Source: Planctomycetaceae bacterium (lineage in GTDB: Bacteria > Planctomycetota > Planctomycetia > Pirellulales > Pirellulaceae). From it: a DNA stretch of 40,724 bases. The position numbers and the translations under genes were made by a program. The stretch covers positions 1-40,724 of the forward strand of contig JABHUV010000349.1 in the NCBI GenBank assembly GCA_018658605.1, read 5' to 3'. The notes beneath the pieces are model-generated. The model did not search any database. It saw only the letters and a program-made list of their open reading frames with translations, and was not told the origin of the DNA. This document shows positions 16,773-25,679 of the stretch, in pieces; position 1 is the first letter of the stretch, and every line of letters starts with the position of its first letter.

Positions 16773-19730
16773 TTAGTCAATGAAAATAAATTCGTTTGTG
16801 TTGAGAATGACATGGCATAATGAAGCCAGTGCTAGGTGATCAGCGGTTTTGCGCGACGGCTTGACTGCCAATTGATATTTAATCTGCAGATACGACCAAA
16901 CCGCGTTGCGATCTTGTTGGTTAAGCGGGTGGTCAAACACCAACAATTCCGCAATATTACCGCACCAAAACTCGCTTCCATAATTACCTTGGGTACCTAT
17001 CACATAGGGGGCTGCTAATACGCGTGGTGTGAGCGCTGCCTGTGTGGCTAGGAGGGTTGAGTTTTGAAATGTAGATGCCTGGGTGTTCGAGTTGATGGCG
17101 GTAAGAATAAATGGCCGGTTGGGCTCCGTCAGGATTCCAGCTGGACTGAACGCGTCACTTACGCGAACGTTGTTTGTTCCGGTGGTGCCAAGAAACACCG
17201 AGTTAGTGGATCTGCCGCGACGATGCCAGTTAGAAATGATTTCACGAGCACCTGTCCCGGTCGAGTTCTGTGAGACAACAGCGATGATACTGAATTGAGG
17301 TTTCCAAATTGCCTGACCGGCAACGTTTAGGAAATCGTCGTTTCCGTCAAACATCATTGAAGCATGTCCGTGGATCCCTTTTGCTTGGAACAGCGGACGA
17401 TGGGTCGGATTGGCTTGGGAGGCGTGGTGTTTATGCAAATGGTCGGTTGTATTTGGAGATTGGTCCCGCCAAAACATGACTCGGCCTTGTTCGTCTAGTT
17501 GCACTCCCTCGTCGGCCCGCAGCCAAAGCCCCAACTTAGCGCGAGGTATATTTTCGAGCAACTCCCCAATACTCCTTGAATCGTCGTCGACCTTCTCCTT
17601 GTTTTGGATGGTTAGGAAATGCGTGGACTGGTTCGTTACATGTAGCTGTGATATTTCCAGTTCGGACTGGGTTGGGTGTCTGGAAAACGCGAGATTCCAC
17701 AAATGCGTGATTTGAGCAGGTATATTTTTTGGGTGCTCTGCCGCCAGGCGATCGGCCAATGCTTCGCTTTGGCTATGGACGAAATGATTATTTAGTAGAG
17801 CCAACGCTTGTGGGGCGACGATCGTGCTCTCGCGGCGTGCGCAAGGGAGCGTGGTGTCTGAAAAGTCGAACGTTGTCATTAGCGGCAGGAGTTGGGCGCG
17901 CTTGGATATCATATAGATACTACGTCTATTACGCTCTTGCTGGGGGGAGGTTGGCCAAGCGGACGCTTTGCGAGAAAGTCCTTCAAGCGCATCAACAGCC
18001 ATCTTGGGGTAGAACGCAGGGCCGCCAAGTTTGGTATCTAGACGGCCGCTAATGCTAAGCATGGTGTCGCGCAGGGCCTCGGCGTCTAACCGTTTTTGTT
18101 TCGCCCGCCACCAAAATTGATTGAGATAGTCAGTTTGTGCATATTGTTCTTGTTGGGGATGAATTGAGGCTTGTCGATATGTTGCAGACATTAGGATCAA
18201 TTTATGGATCCGCTTCATCTTCCATTGCCCTGACACAAGTTCGGTCGCTAGGTAGTCGAGCAATAGTGGGTGCGTCGGCAGTGCACCTTTGAAGCCGAAA
18301 TTATTAGGTGTGCGGACAATCCCTTCGCCGAGGTAGTGTTGCCAAATGCGGTTAACCATCACGCGAGCGGTGAGTGGATTTTGTGGGGCCGTGATCCAGT
18401 TGGCGAACTGTAATCGGCGATGAGTTGTCTTTGCAGCGGGATCTGGTGGAAGGAAGGGTTTGTCCAAGGAGCTTACGGCGGATAAGGGGCCGGGTTGTAC
18501 GACGTCCGCAGGCCGGTGCCGTTCGCCCCTTATCAATAAACGTAGTACCGCGGGACTGTTGTTGCGGTCAGTCCAACCGAAGGCATCGGCCCCAAGTTGT
18601 TCCGGTGAAGGACCTCCTAAATTTGCTTGACCGATATAACCTGGCCAGAATATGGACGCAGCGCGGTAGTAATCCGTTTGCGTGATCGGGTCAAATTTGT
18701 GATTGTGGCACCGCGCGCATTTAACGGTGAGACCAAGGAAGGCTGACGTAGTCGCATGAACCATGTCTTCTAGTCGCGTGTAGACATAATCGGCGGCGTC
18801 ATTGGGCTCATCGTTCCACGTTCCCGCTCGAATCATGCCAGTGGCGATCAGGGATTGTTCATCTCGGTATTCTACTTCGTCACCAGCAAGCTGATCTCGA
18901 ACAAATTGATCGTAAGGCATGTCTGCGTTGATCGCATTAATTATCCAGTCGCGATATTTCCAGATATTGGGCTTTAATTGGTCTCGCTCGTAGCCGCAGG
19001 TGTCCGCAAAACGGATCAGATCTAACCAGTAGCGTGACCAACGTTGACCAAAATGATGTGTCGACAAAAGCTTATCAATTTCGGCTTCGTAGGCCCCGGG
19101 GTCGTCGTTGGAGAGGAACGCCTTTACCGAGGTTGGAGTCGGAGGTAAACCAGTGACATCATAATGCAATCGGCGCAATAGTGTTCGTTTGTCGGCTGGG
19201 GGAGCTGCGGTCAGATTGTTCGCCGTGAGTCGCACGGCAATAAAAGCATCGATGGGATTAGCGTTAGCAACAGGAGTATTGGTCGGCGATGGAATACGTG
19301 GGTTGGTGACCGGGCGCAACGACCACCAGTCACGACCAGCGTGTGACTCGGTAGTCGATTCGTAATAATCAAGGCGTCGACCAGCTGGCCAGTTTGCACC
19401 TGCGGATATCCACTTGGTCAACAGGGCAAGTTCGGCGGTTGGCAGCGGCTGCGGCGTCCCATTGATTTCCGGCGGCATTTCGCCGCTAGTGATTCGTTGG
19501 AGAAGAAAATTTTCGCCGATTGGTGCCTGAATTGAGGATTCATTGTCGCCACCGTCAGTCGCCGATTTGAGAGTGGTTAGGTCGAGGCCACCTTGGTGGT
19601 CGGTCGAGTTATGGCATTCAAGACAGCGTCGAACGATTAGCGGCGCTATTTCCTTTTCAAAATCAACTGCCTGCAGCGGTAGAGCCAGGATAGTTAAGAG
19701 TGACGCTAAAGTTGTAACGCGACGATTCAT
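16773..19730 (-). CDS. PSCyt1/DUF1549/DUF1553 protein with a LamG-like domain nested in its C-terminus
   Basis: This 985-residue exported protein has a short signal (residues 1-20), then a PSCyt1 cytochrome-c domain with C36-LE-C39-H40, then DUF1549 (about 160-360, with WLDLIRFADTCGYERD and a second CxxCH, CARCHNHKFDP, at 338-342), then DUF1553 from about 440 (NPLTARVMVNRIWQHYLG and KLILMSATYRQAS). Unusually, the typical DUF1553 ending (SLCHVILNTNEFIFID) is separated from the preceding AFSRHPTQSELE by about 250 residues that form a LamG/concanavalin-like domain (about 733-945, beginning LGLWLRADEGVQLDEQGRV). It follows the phosphodiesterase-like gene by nine bases and precedes DUF1501 by 11, so the three are probably one operon. 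Likely a periplasmic or surface heme protein; the biochemical role is unknown. Confidence 0.92.
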   Translation of the reverse strand: MNRRVTTLASLLTILALPLQAVDFEKEIAPLIVRRCLECHNSTDHQGGLDLTTLKSATDGGDNESSIQAPIGENFLLQRITSGEMPPEINGTPQPLPTAELALLTKWISAGANWPAGRRLDYYESTTESHAGRDWWSLRPVTNPRIPSPTNTPVANANPIDAFIAVRLTANNLTAAPPADKRTLLRRLHYDVTGLPPTPTSVKAFLSNDDPGAYEAEIDKLLSTHHFGQRWSRYWLDLIRFADTCGYERDQLKPNIWKYRDWIINAINADMPYDQFVRDQLAGDEVEYRDEQSLIATGMIRAGTWNDEPNDAADYVYTRLEDMVHATTSAFLGLTVKCARCHNHKFDPITQTDYYRAASIFWPGYIGQANLGGPSPEQLGADAFGWTDRNNSPAVLRLLIRGERHRPADVVQPGPLSAVSSLDKPFLPPDPAAKTTHRRLQFANWITAPQNPLTARVMVNRIWQHYLGEGIVRTPNNFGFKGALPTHPLLLDYLATELVSGQWKMKRIHKLILMSATYRQASIHPQQEQYAQTDYLNQFWWRAKQKRLDAEALRDTMLSISGRLDTKLGGPAFYPKMAVDALEGLSRKASAWPTSPQQERNRRSIYMISKRAQLLPLMTTFDFSDTTLPCARRESTIVAPQALALLNNHFVHSQSEALADRLAAEHPKNIPAQITHLWNLAFSRHPTQSELEISQLHVTNQSTHFLTIQNKEKVDDDSRSIGELLENIPRAKLGLWLRADEGVQLDEQGRVMFWRDQSPNTTDHLHKHHASQANPTHRPLFQAKGIHGHASMMFDGNDDFLNVAGQAIWKPQFSIIAVVSQNSTGTGAREIISNWHRRGRSTNSVFLGTTGTNNVRVSDAFSPAGILTEPNRPFILTAINSNTQASTFQNSTLLATQAALTPRVLAAPYVIGTQGNYGSEFWCGNIAELLVFDHPLNQQDRNAVWSYLQIKYQLAVKPSRKTADHLALASLCHVILNTNEFIFID

Positions 19731-19739
19731 GTGAATATA

Positions 19740-20657
19740 TTATTTTAATCCAATTACCTTGCCGTCTAACTTCCAATCGGGCGCAATGTCGACGCCAAGA
19801 TGGTGTAATGCGGTTGTAGGTATATCGACAACATAGACTTGTTCTTGGATGGGGCCCCGCACTACATTGGTACCACTTGCAATGAACGGTATGGTAAGAA
19901 TCTCTGGAATGTTGTGGCCGTTTGAGTGCCCAGTGCCTTTACCGCCGTGGTCCGCAGATAAAAGAATGAGCCAGTCTTCCTGTTGGTAGTTGGGCCGGGA
20001 TTCTATCGCAGCAAGTAATTGAGCAATGTGACCATCGACTGCTTCGATTGCTGAAATATATGACGGGACGCTTGGGTGAAAACCTTTTCCGTGGCCCGCA
20101 GAATCACAGTTGCCGAAATAGGTAACGATCGCTCGATAGTTTTTCTCAGCAATGAGCTTGGAGGCATCTGCCGCGATGGCTTTATCCTTGGTGCCCAGAT
20201 CGCTAGGCTGGTGTCCTTTGTAATCGTTATGAAAATCCGCGTGGGAAACGACATGTTCATCGATTGGTGCCCAATCCACAAAATGTGCCGTTTTGTAATT
20301 TGGAAACTGAGACTTGACCCGCGCAAAAAAGTGGGGATACTCCTGGAAATGTTTCCCTTTGAAAGAATTGTCATGGACACCGTGTTTATCGGCCCATACA
20401 CCCGTCAGAAAACTCGACCAACCGGGACCGCTGATGGTATCGTTCTTCTTATAACGAGTTCCTAGGATTTGACAAGTGTAAGAGGTTGCACCCTGTTGAG
20501 ATAATTTATCAAAACTTGGCGTCTTGGCCTTTTTCAACGCGTCCGGTCGAAGTCCATCTACACCGATAACTAGCACATATTTAGCGGGTGGTTCAGCGGC
20601 TCCGATAAGGGGGTGGGATAGTGCGAAGACCAAGAGTGCAAGCAGTCGATATTGCAT
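19740..20657 (-). CDS. Exported alkaline-phosphatase-superfamily phosphodiesterase/nucleotide-pyrophosphatase-like enzyme
   Basis: This 305-residue protein has an N-terminal signal (LLALLVFALSHPLIGAAE), then YVLVIGVDGLRPDAL with the metal-binding Asp near residue 34. The nucleophile region is NDTISGPGWSSFLTGVWADKHGV, where a Ser/Thr is expected to carry the phosphate. The second metal site is YFGNCDSAGHGKGFH, and LLSADHGGKGTGH supplies the Asp-His pair. The order of motifs matches type I phosphodiesterase/nucleotide pyrophosphatases. Its substrate is not readable. It is the first gene of a three-gene minus-strand run (phosphodiesterase, PSCyt1/DUF1553, DUF1501). The association suggests processing of phosphorylated or sulfated surface material, but that is inference. 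Confidence 0.88.
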   Translation of the reverse strand: MQYRLLALLVFALSHPLIGAAEPPAKYVLVIGVDGLRPDALKKAKTPSFDKLSQQGATSYTCQILGTRYKKNDTISGPGWSSFLTGVWADKHGVHDNSFKGKHFQEYPHFFARVKSQFPNYKTAHFVDWAPIDEHVVSHADFHNDYKGHQPSDLGTKDKAIAADASKLIAEKNYRAIVTYFGNCDSAGHGKGFHPSVPSYISAIEAVDGHIAQLLAAIESRPNYQQEDWLILLSADHGGKGTGHSNGHNIPEILTIPFIASGTNVVRGPIQEQVYVVDIPTTALHHLGVDIAPDWKLDGKVIGLK

Positions 20658-20777
20658 GGAGGTGGAATCCTTTGTTCGTATTTAGACGCATGTATTTTAC
20701 CACAAAACGAAATAGGAGTTAGCGCGAACTAGGTGTAATAATATTTGCTCGTCCACATCGCCTGAGATTGGACAACC

Positions 20778-23700
20778 CTAATCGCTAAAGATTAAATCCA
20801 ACGCACTTTCGAGTTCAGCGGAATAGGGAGGTTTCAATGGGCCTTCACCCTCAGCTTCAGAATCTGGATTAGTGATAGTAATCGTCAGACTGCCAAATTG
20901 GATTAGCTCAGGAATGACCGTAGTGTTTTGGCCGTAAACGAGAACATCGTGAAGGGGCAAAATGTCGGCTGGTCCACCCCCAACCAGGCTACTGCCAGCG
21001 GCCGTAGCGAGGAAATGGGCGGTTGACACGAGTTGTTGTCCACTTCCGGTGGGTTGAATCCCCGCAAATGATCCCCATTCGTCGATGATTCCCATCTCGG
21101 TTGTGGTGCCAGATTGGCCGTTGACGAAAGGCGATACGAAAGAAGGTCCGCTAACGAGCCGCATTAAATTTGCATCGTATACCATATCGATATAAGCGGA
21201 ATAGACACCGTTAGGAACCGGGCTCAGATCTTCCGCATACAAGCCTACTAAGAAAGATGAACCAGTTTCCACCGATGTGATGGGGGATCCATTGAGGTCC
21301 GTGAAACCAAAGCTAAATGCGACTTGGTGTTCGTTGAAGTTTAGATAGTTAATTATTTGAAGAGCGTCACTTGGTGTAATCCATCCATCCCGGTCTACGT
21401 CGTAGAACGGGGGAACTAGCTCACTTCGTGGGGTTGGCAATTCATAACTACCGTTACGATTGATTTCCTGGATAATTAGCAATACGTCAATTGGGGATGC
21501 AGCGTTATCGCCGTTGACATCTAACGGGAGATCATAGTTGTGCCACGGGAATGCTGGCGTTATCAAAACATCAAATGTTTCAGAAACCGTATCATTATCC
21601 GCGGTAGTCGACAGATCATTGTCCAAGCCGCCATCGGTAACCGTTATGGTAAACGTAGCGGTTCCGTTAGTTTCAGTCGTTGGCGTGAGGTGAATGGTAC
21701 CCGTTGAATTGGCAGAGAGGTAATCCAGAGTGACGTTTGAGAATAAATTGGTATTATCGTTTGTGATCGTGACGGCCAGCGGTTGCGTTTCGCTAGGTCC
21801 TGCTGTGATACCACTCAAACCTACAGTAAATGTGGCAGAATCTTCTGCAACCGTAACGTCCGCGATGGGATCAATGGTCGGCGGATCATTGATTGCGGTG
21901 ACTTCGACGTCAAATGACTCGCTTGTTATTGCGTTGTCCTCAGTCGTGGCAAGATTGGCATCCAAACCTCCGTCAGTGACGGTGACGGTGATTGTTGCTG
22001 TGCCACTTGAATTGGGAACTGGTGTGAATTCAACAGTGCCCGTTGAATCCGGAGACGCATAACTCAGAATGGGCTGTCCTATAAGGTCCGTGTTATTGCT
22101 CGACACGGCAACCGCTAGCGGTTGTGACTCGCTTCCGCCGGCAGATATTCCCGAGAGCGGAACCGTTTGCCGTGCAGCGTCTTGGCTAATAGAGAGGTCT
22201 TCTAATGCGTTTATAGTTGGAGCGTCATTTACTGGGGTGACGATGATCTGAAAATCGGTTGTTTTGGTAGCATTGTCATTAGTTGTGCTAAGGTTACCAT
22301 CGAGACCGCCGTCAGTCACTTGGACTGTAACCGTTACTATCCCAGATTGATCAGCAAGCGGGGTGTAAGTAATGTGACCGGTGGGTTGGCCGGAAGCATA
22401 AGTGACCAGTGGATCCGTAATCAATGTAGGGTTGTTGTTGCTGGTTGTGATTTGCAGTGGCTGTGTTTCGTTGGGGCCGGCAGAAATTCCTGTTAGCGAT
22501 ATTTGTTGTGTGGGACCATCCTCAAATGTCGGGACGTCCGAAATCGAGTCGATGGTCGGAGCTGCATTGGTATCGTTGATTGTTACGACGAACGTGGTTG
22601 ATGTTATTGCGTTATCACCGGACGTTTGAAGATCACCGTCGAGGCCCGCATCGATTACATTTAGGGTGATAGTTGTTTGACCATCAGTGTCCGCAACCGG
22701 TTGAAACGTGATAGTTCCAGTCGCATTGTCCGATGTGTAATTAACTACCGGATTGACCATTAGAGACGTATTACTACTTGATGCGGTGAGTCGCAGTTCT
22801 TGGGATTCACCCCCTCCAGCAGATATTCCCGATAACTGGACGACTTGTTGTGTAGCGTTTACGACAAGGTCCAGATTATCAAACCCGTTGATGGTTGGAT
22901 TGTCATTGACGGAACTCACAGCCACATCAAAGGTAGTGGCGAAGGTGCCGTTATCAGCGGCCGTGGCGAGATTTTCATCGAGACCACCATCGGTGACGGT
23001 TACCGTAATCGTTGCCGTACCAAACTTGTCCGTTAGAGGCGTGAAACTTAGTGAGCCGTTGTCGCTAGCCGAATTATAGGTAACAACAGGGTTTGGAAAC
23101 AGCGTTGGATTGTTACTCGTTGCCGAGACTGCCAGGGGTTGTGATTCTGACGCGCCTGCAGTGATGCCCGCGAGGTTGATCACCTGCATGGACGCATCTT
23201 CAAGTAGCTGAAGGTCAGCAAGTGCGTCAATGGTTGGGGGGTCATTGAATGGGTTGACGGTGACGTTGAAGGTAATTTGTGTGGTTGAGTTGTCGCCGTT
23301 TGTCGCGATGTCACCATCAAGCCCAGCGTCGGTGACGGAAACGGTAATGGTTGTATTGCCGGATTGTGATGCAAGTGGCGAAAATGTTATTGAACCGGTA
23401 GTATTATCTGAGGCATAAGTTACCACTGGGTTGGCCATTAGCTCAGCGTTGCTGCTTGTGGCTGTTATCTTGAGCTCCTGCGATTCGCCACCCCCGGCGG
23501 AAATTCCGGCGATCTGGATGACCTGTGCCGCAGCATTTTCGTCTAGTTGGATATCTGGGAGTGAGTTGATGGTTGGATTGTCATTAACGGGGCTTACAAC
23601 GACATCAAAATCAGTTGCGACAGTTCCATTATCACTTGCTGTGGAAAGGTTTCCATCGAACCCACCATCGGTGACGGTAACCGTGATAGTCGCTTCGCCA

Positions 23701-25478
23701 AACTGATCTGTCAGAGGTGTGAAACTGAGTGACCCGGTATCGTTAGCTGAAGTATAGGCGACGTCAGGGGTTGGAATGATTGTTGGGTTGCTACTCGTTA
23801 CCGAGACGGCCAGCGGCTGAGATTCTGATGCACCGGCAGTGATGCCGGTTAGATTAATTACGTGTGTGGCTGCGTCTTCGAGTAAATCTAGATCCGTAAC
23901 TGCGTCGATAGTAGGGGGATTATTAACAGCGTTGACGCGGACATTGAACGTCACGACGGTTGTCGCATTATCGCCGCCAGTCTCGATATCACCATCCAGC
24001 CCTGCATCGATTACATTCAGTGTAATAGTTGTTTGGCCGCTAGTGTCTGCAACCGGTTGAAATGTAAGGGTACCCGTGGGGTTGTCCGAGGTGTAATTAA
24101 CGATTGGGTCAGCTATTAAGGCAGTACTGCTGCTTATGGCGGTAACAACTATATCTTGCGTTTCTCCGCCCCCGGCCGAGATTCCTGCAAGCGGAATGAC
24201 TTGTTGCGCCGCGTTCTCTATAAGTTCAATGTCAGCAATTGAATCGATCGTTGGTTTGTCATTTACGGCAATCACGTTGACGTCAAAAACCGTAGAGACA
24301 GTTGCGTTATCTTCTAACGTGGCTAGGTTGCCATCGAGTCCGCCATCGGTGACACTTACCGTGATGGATGCCACGCCAGTTTGGTTCAACAGGGGCGTGA
24401 ATTTAAGTGTCCCCGTGGTGTCGTCGGAAGTATAGGTAATAGTCGGTATGCCCGTGAGATTGGTATTGTCACTGGAAACGGCTACAGCCAGGGGTTGGAC
24501 CTCGGGCCCGCCGGCGGAGATACCGGCGAGGTTGATCTGTGTTTCCAGGCTGTCCTCAACGATAGTCGTATTGGATATAGCATCGATTGTTGGCGCAAAG
24601 GTGTCAGTGACTTCCCAGCCAAGGTCGTCGAGTGCCGCCCAGTCGAGAGCACTAAACTGCTTCCTAGTTCCAACCGTTAAATTTGGGGCCATCGCCGCTT
24701 CTTGCACTGCCCCGGTATTGACTAAGGTGCTTGAATGCCCGTCCTTCCAGTGGCTTGAACCACTTGTCAGTGGAACGTTCCCACCATTGGCTGCGACAGA
24801 TATGGAGCCGGTAAACTGATTTGACCCATCGACAAGGTTATTCCATGATTCAGCGGTCCCCACTCCAAGCACGTGCGCAATTTCGTGCAGGGCCACGCTA
24901 TAGAAATCGTTTTCACCAGGGGATGGTTGGTCATCTCCAAAATTCCAGATTTGCGAGCTATCGAAAGTAATATGGCCACCCCAAGGCGCATAGTCGGTCG
25001 TGTTGCTTGGAACGTCAGAATCAATGCCGGTTTGTCCGCGACTGTATATATTGTCTAAGAACGCTGATGACCCTGTTGCCTGAAATCCGCCGGGACCCCC
25101 AACGCCGAGGCTGCCGATGTTTCTCGCTCCGGCGAAGATGATAATGCTATCAAGCGGAATCGCTAGGTTGTGCAGTTGGTGACTGGCGCCGGTTCCAGGA
25201 TGTGTGATGGTGGCATCCCAGCTATTACCTCCAGATGGTGTAATCGCAGCGAGTTCGTCCATAATGCGACTTTCGAGCACGGTGGCGGCGCGTTGCAAGG
25301 TGTCTTTGCGGGATTGGTCGCTGAAAAAGTTGTTGGTGTCGAGTGAGTAGTCAAGGATGATGGATAGCCCATCGCCAGCAAGTACGATTCTAGGTTCGAG
25401 TTGTTCGATACCACGTAAAAACAAGCGGCGTTTTCGCCGCTGTGTCATTCGACGTGGTGAAAACAGTTTACGAAACAT
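20778..25478 (-). CDS. Secreted metalloprotease-like protein with nine tandem Ig/cadherin-like repeats, dockerin and cohesin-like domain
   Basis: This 1566-residue protein has a basic N-terminus with the LEPR motif (LEPRIVLAG, residues 27-35). A zinc-metalloprotease-like domain follows, with HEIAH at 198-202 and the downstream HVLGVGTAESW; the matrixin third His (position 208) is Thr, and H243 (SHWKDG) may serve instead, with M263 (AAMAPNL) as the Met-turn. From about residue 296 nine tandem repeats of about 113 residues follow, each opening P-T-I-[DN], with VxDxGLDG and TITV-type strands. After them comes a dockerin (DVNGDNAASPIDV and DVDRDGWITPSDAL), then a cohesin-like domain (ETGSSFLVGLYAEDLSP and YSAYIDMVYDANLMRL). 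No SD is clear. The protein probably lies outside the cell, where repeats and dockerin mediate attachment. Protease activity is inference. ORFs on the opposite strand are codon-bias shadows of the repeats. Confidence 0.88.
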   Translation of the reverse strand: MFRKLFSPRRMTQRRKRRLFLRGIEQLEPRIVLAGDGLSIILDYSLDTNNFFSDQSRKDTLQRAATVLESRIMDELAAITPSGGNSWDATITHPGTGASHQLHNLAIPLDSIIIFAGARNIGSLGVGGPGGFQATGSSAFLDNIYSRGQTGIDSDVPSNTTDYAPWGGHITFDSSQIWNFGDDQPSPGENDFYSVALHEIAHVLGVGTAESWNNLVDGSNQFTGSISVAANGGNVPLTSGSSHWKDGHSSTLVNTGAVQEAAMAPNLTVGTRKQFSALDWAALDDLGWEVTDTFAPTIDAISNTTIVEDSLETQINLAGISAGGPEVQPLAVAVSSDNTNLTGIPTITYTSDDTTGTLKFTPLLNQTGVASITVSVTDGGLDGNLATLEDNATVSTVFDVNVIAVNDKPTIDSIADIELIENAAQQVIPLAGISAGGGETQDIVVTAISSSTALIADPIVNYTSDNPTGTLTFQPVADTSGQTTITLNVIDAGLDGDIETGGDNATTVVTFNVRVNAVNNPPTIDAVTDLDLLEDAATHVINLTGITAGASESQPLAVSVTSSNPTIIPTPDVAYTSANDTGSLSFTPLTDQFGEATITVTVTDGGFDGNLSTASDNGTVATDFDVVVSPVNDNPTINSLPDIQLDENAAAQVIQIAGISAGGGESQELKITATSSNAELMANPVVTYASDNTTGSITFSPLASQSGNTTITVSVTDAGLDGDIATNGDNSTTQITFNVTVNPFNDPPTIDALADLQLLEDASMQVINLAGITAGASESQPLAVSATSNNPTLFPNPVVTYNSASDNGSLSFTPLTDKFGTATITVTVTDGGLDENLATAADNGTFATTFDVAVSSVNDNPTINGFDNLDLVVNATQQVVQLSGISAGGGESQELRLTASSSNTSLMVNPVVNYTSDNATGTITFQPVADTDGQTTITLNVIDAGLDGDLQTSGDNAITSTTFVVTINDTNAAPTIDSISDVPTFEDGPTQQISLTGISAGPNETQPLQITTSNNNPTLITDPLVTYASGQPTGHITYTPLADQSGIVTVTVQVTDGGLDGNLSTTNDNATKTTDFQIIVTPVNDAPTINALEDLSISQDAARQTVPLSGISAGGSESQPLAVAVSSNNTDLIGQPILSYASPDSTGTVEFTPVPNSSGTATITVTVTDGGLDANLATTEDNAITSESFDVEVTAINDPPTIDPIADVTVAEDSATFTVGLSGITAGPSETQPLAVTITNDNTNLFSNVTLDYLSANSTGTIHLTPTTETNGTATFTITVTDGGLDNDLSTTADNDTVSETFDVLITPAFPWHNYDLPLDVNGDNAASPIDVLLIIQEINRNGSYELPTPRSELVPPFYDVDRDGWITPSDALQIINYLNFNEHQVAFSFGFTDLNGSPITSVETGSSFLVGLYAEDLSPVPNGVYSAYIDMVYDANLMRLVSGPSFVSPFVNGQSGTTTEMGIIDEWGSFAGIQPTGSGQQLVSTAHFLATAAGSSLVGGGPADILPLHDVLVYGQNTTVIPELIQFGSLTITITNPDSEAEGEGPLKPPYSAELESALDLIFSD
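21553..24593 (-). repeat. Nine tandem coding repeats of about 113 residues
   Basis: The repeats share P-T-I-[DN]-x(5), ISAG or ITAG, a TYxS/YAS strand, TITV-x-VxDxGLDG and a DN-x-T/xFDV strand. Repeats 2, 4 and 6 carry xDAGLDGD; repeats 1, 3, 5, 7, 8 and 9 carry TDGG. Repeats 2 and 6 are nearly identical over a 20-residue block, and so are 3 and 5 over another, so the array probably grew by copying pairs. Confidence 0.85.
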
Positions 25479-25679
25479 TTGTGTACCAGATTGAAGGAGT
25501 GCGTTGGGGAATTAGAATCGAGAATAGGTTATACTTCATACTATGCATAACATGAAAAATTGTCAGGTAATAAGTCTTTGTTTTTATTAATGAAATACAC
25601 CGTTTGTACTGCGTTTCACGGCATTTTCGGAATCTAAGGACTTTTTTATTCAAATTTTACGAGATATAGAGAGGTACCC

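Noticed and set aside
21553..24593. CRISPR array, because of regular repeats
   Set aside because: The period is about 340 bases and the repeats are coding; there are no short direct repeats with unique spacers.
21730..24819. Several + strand ORFs of 60-123 residues
   Set aside because: They are codon shadows of the nine repeats encoded on the minus strand.
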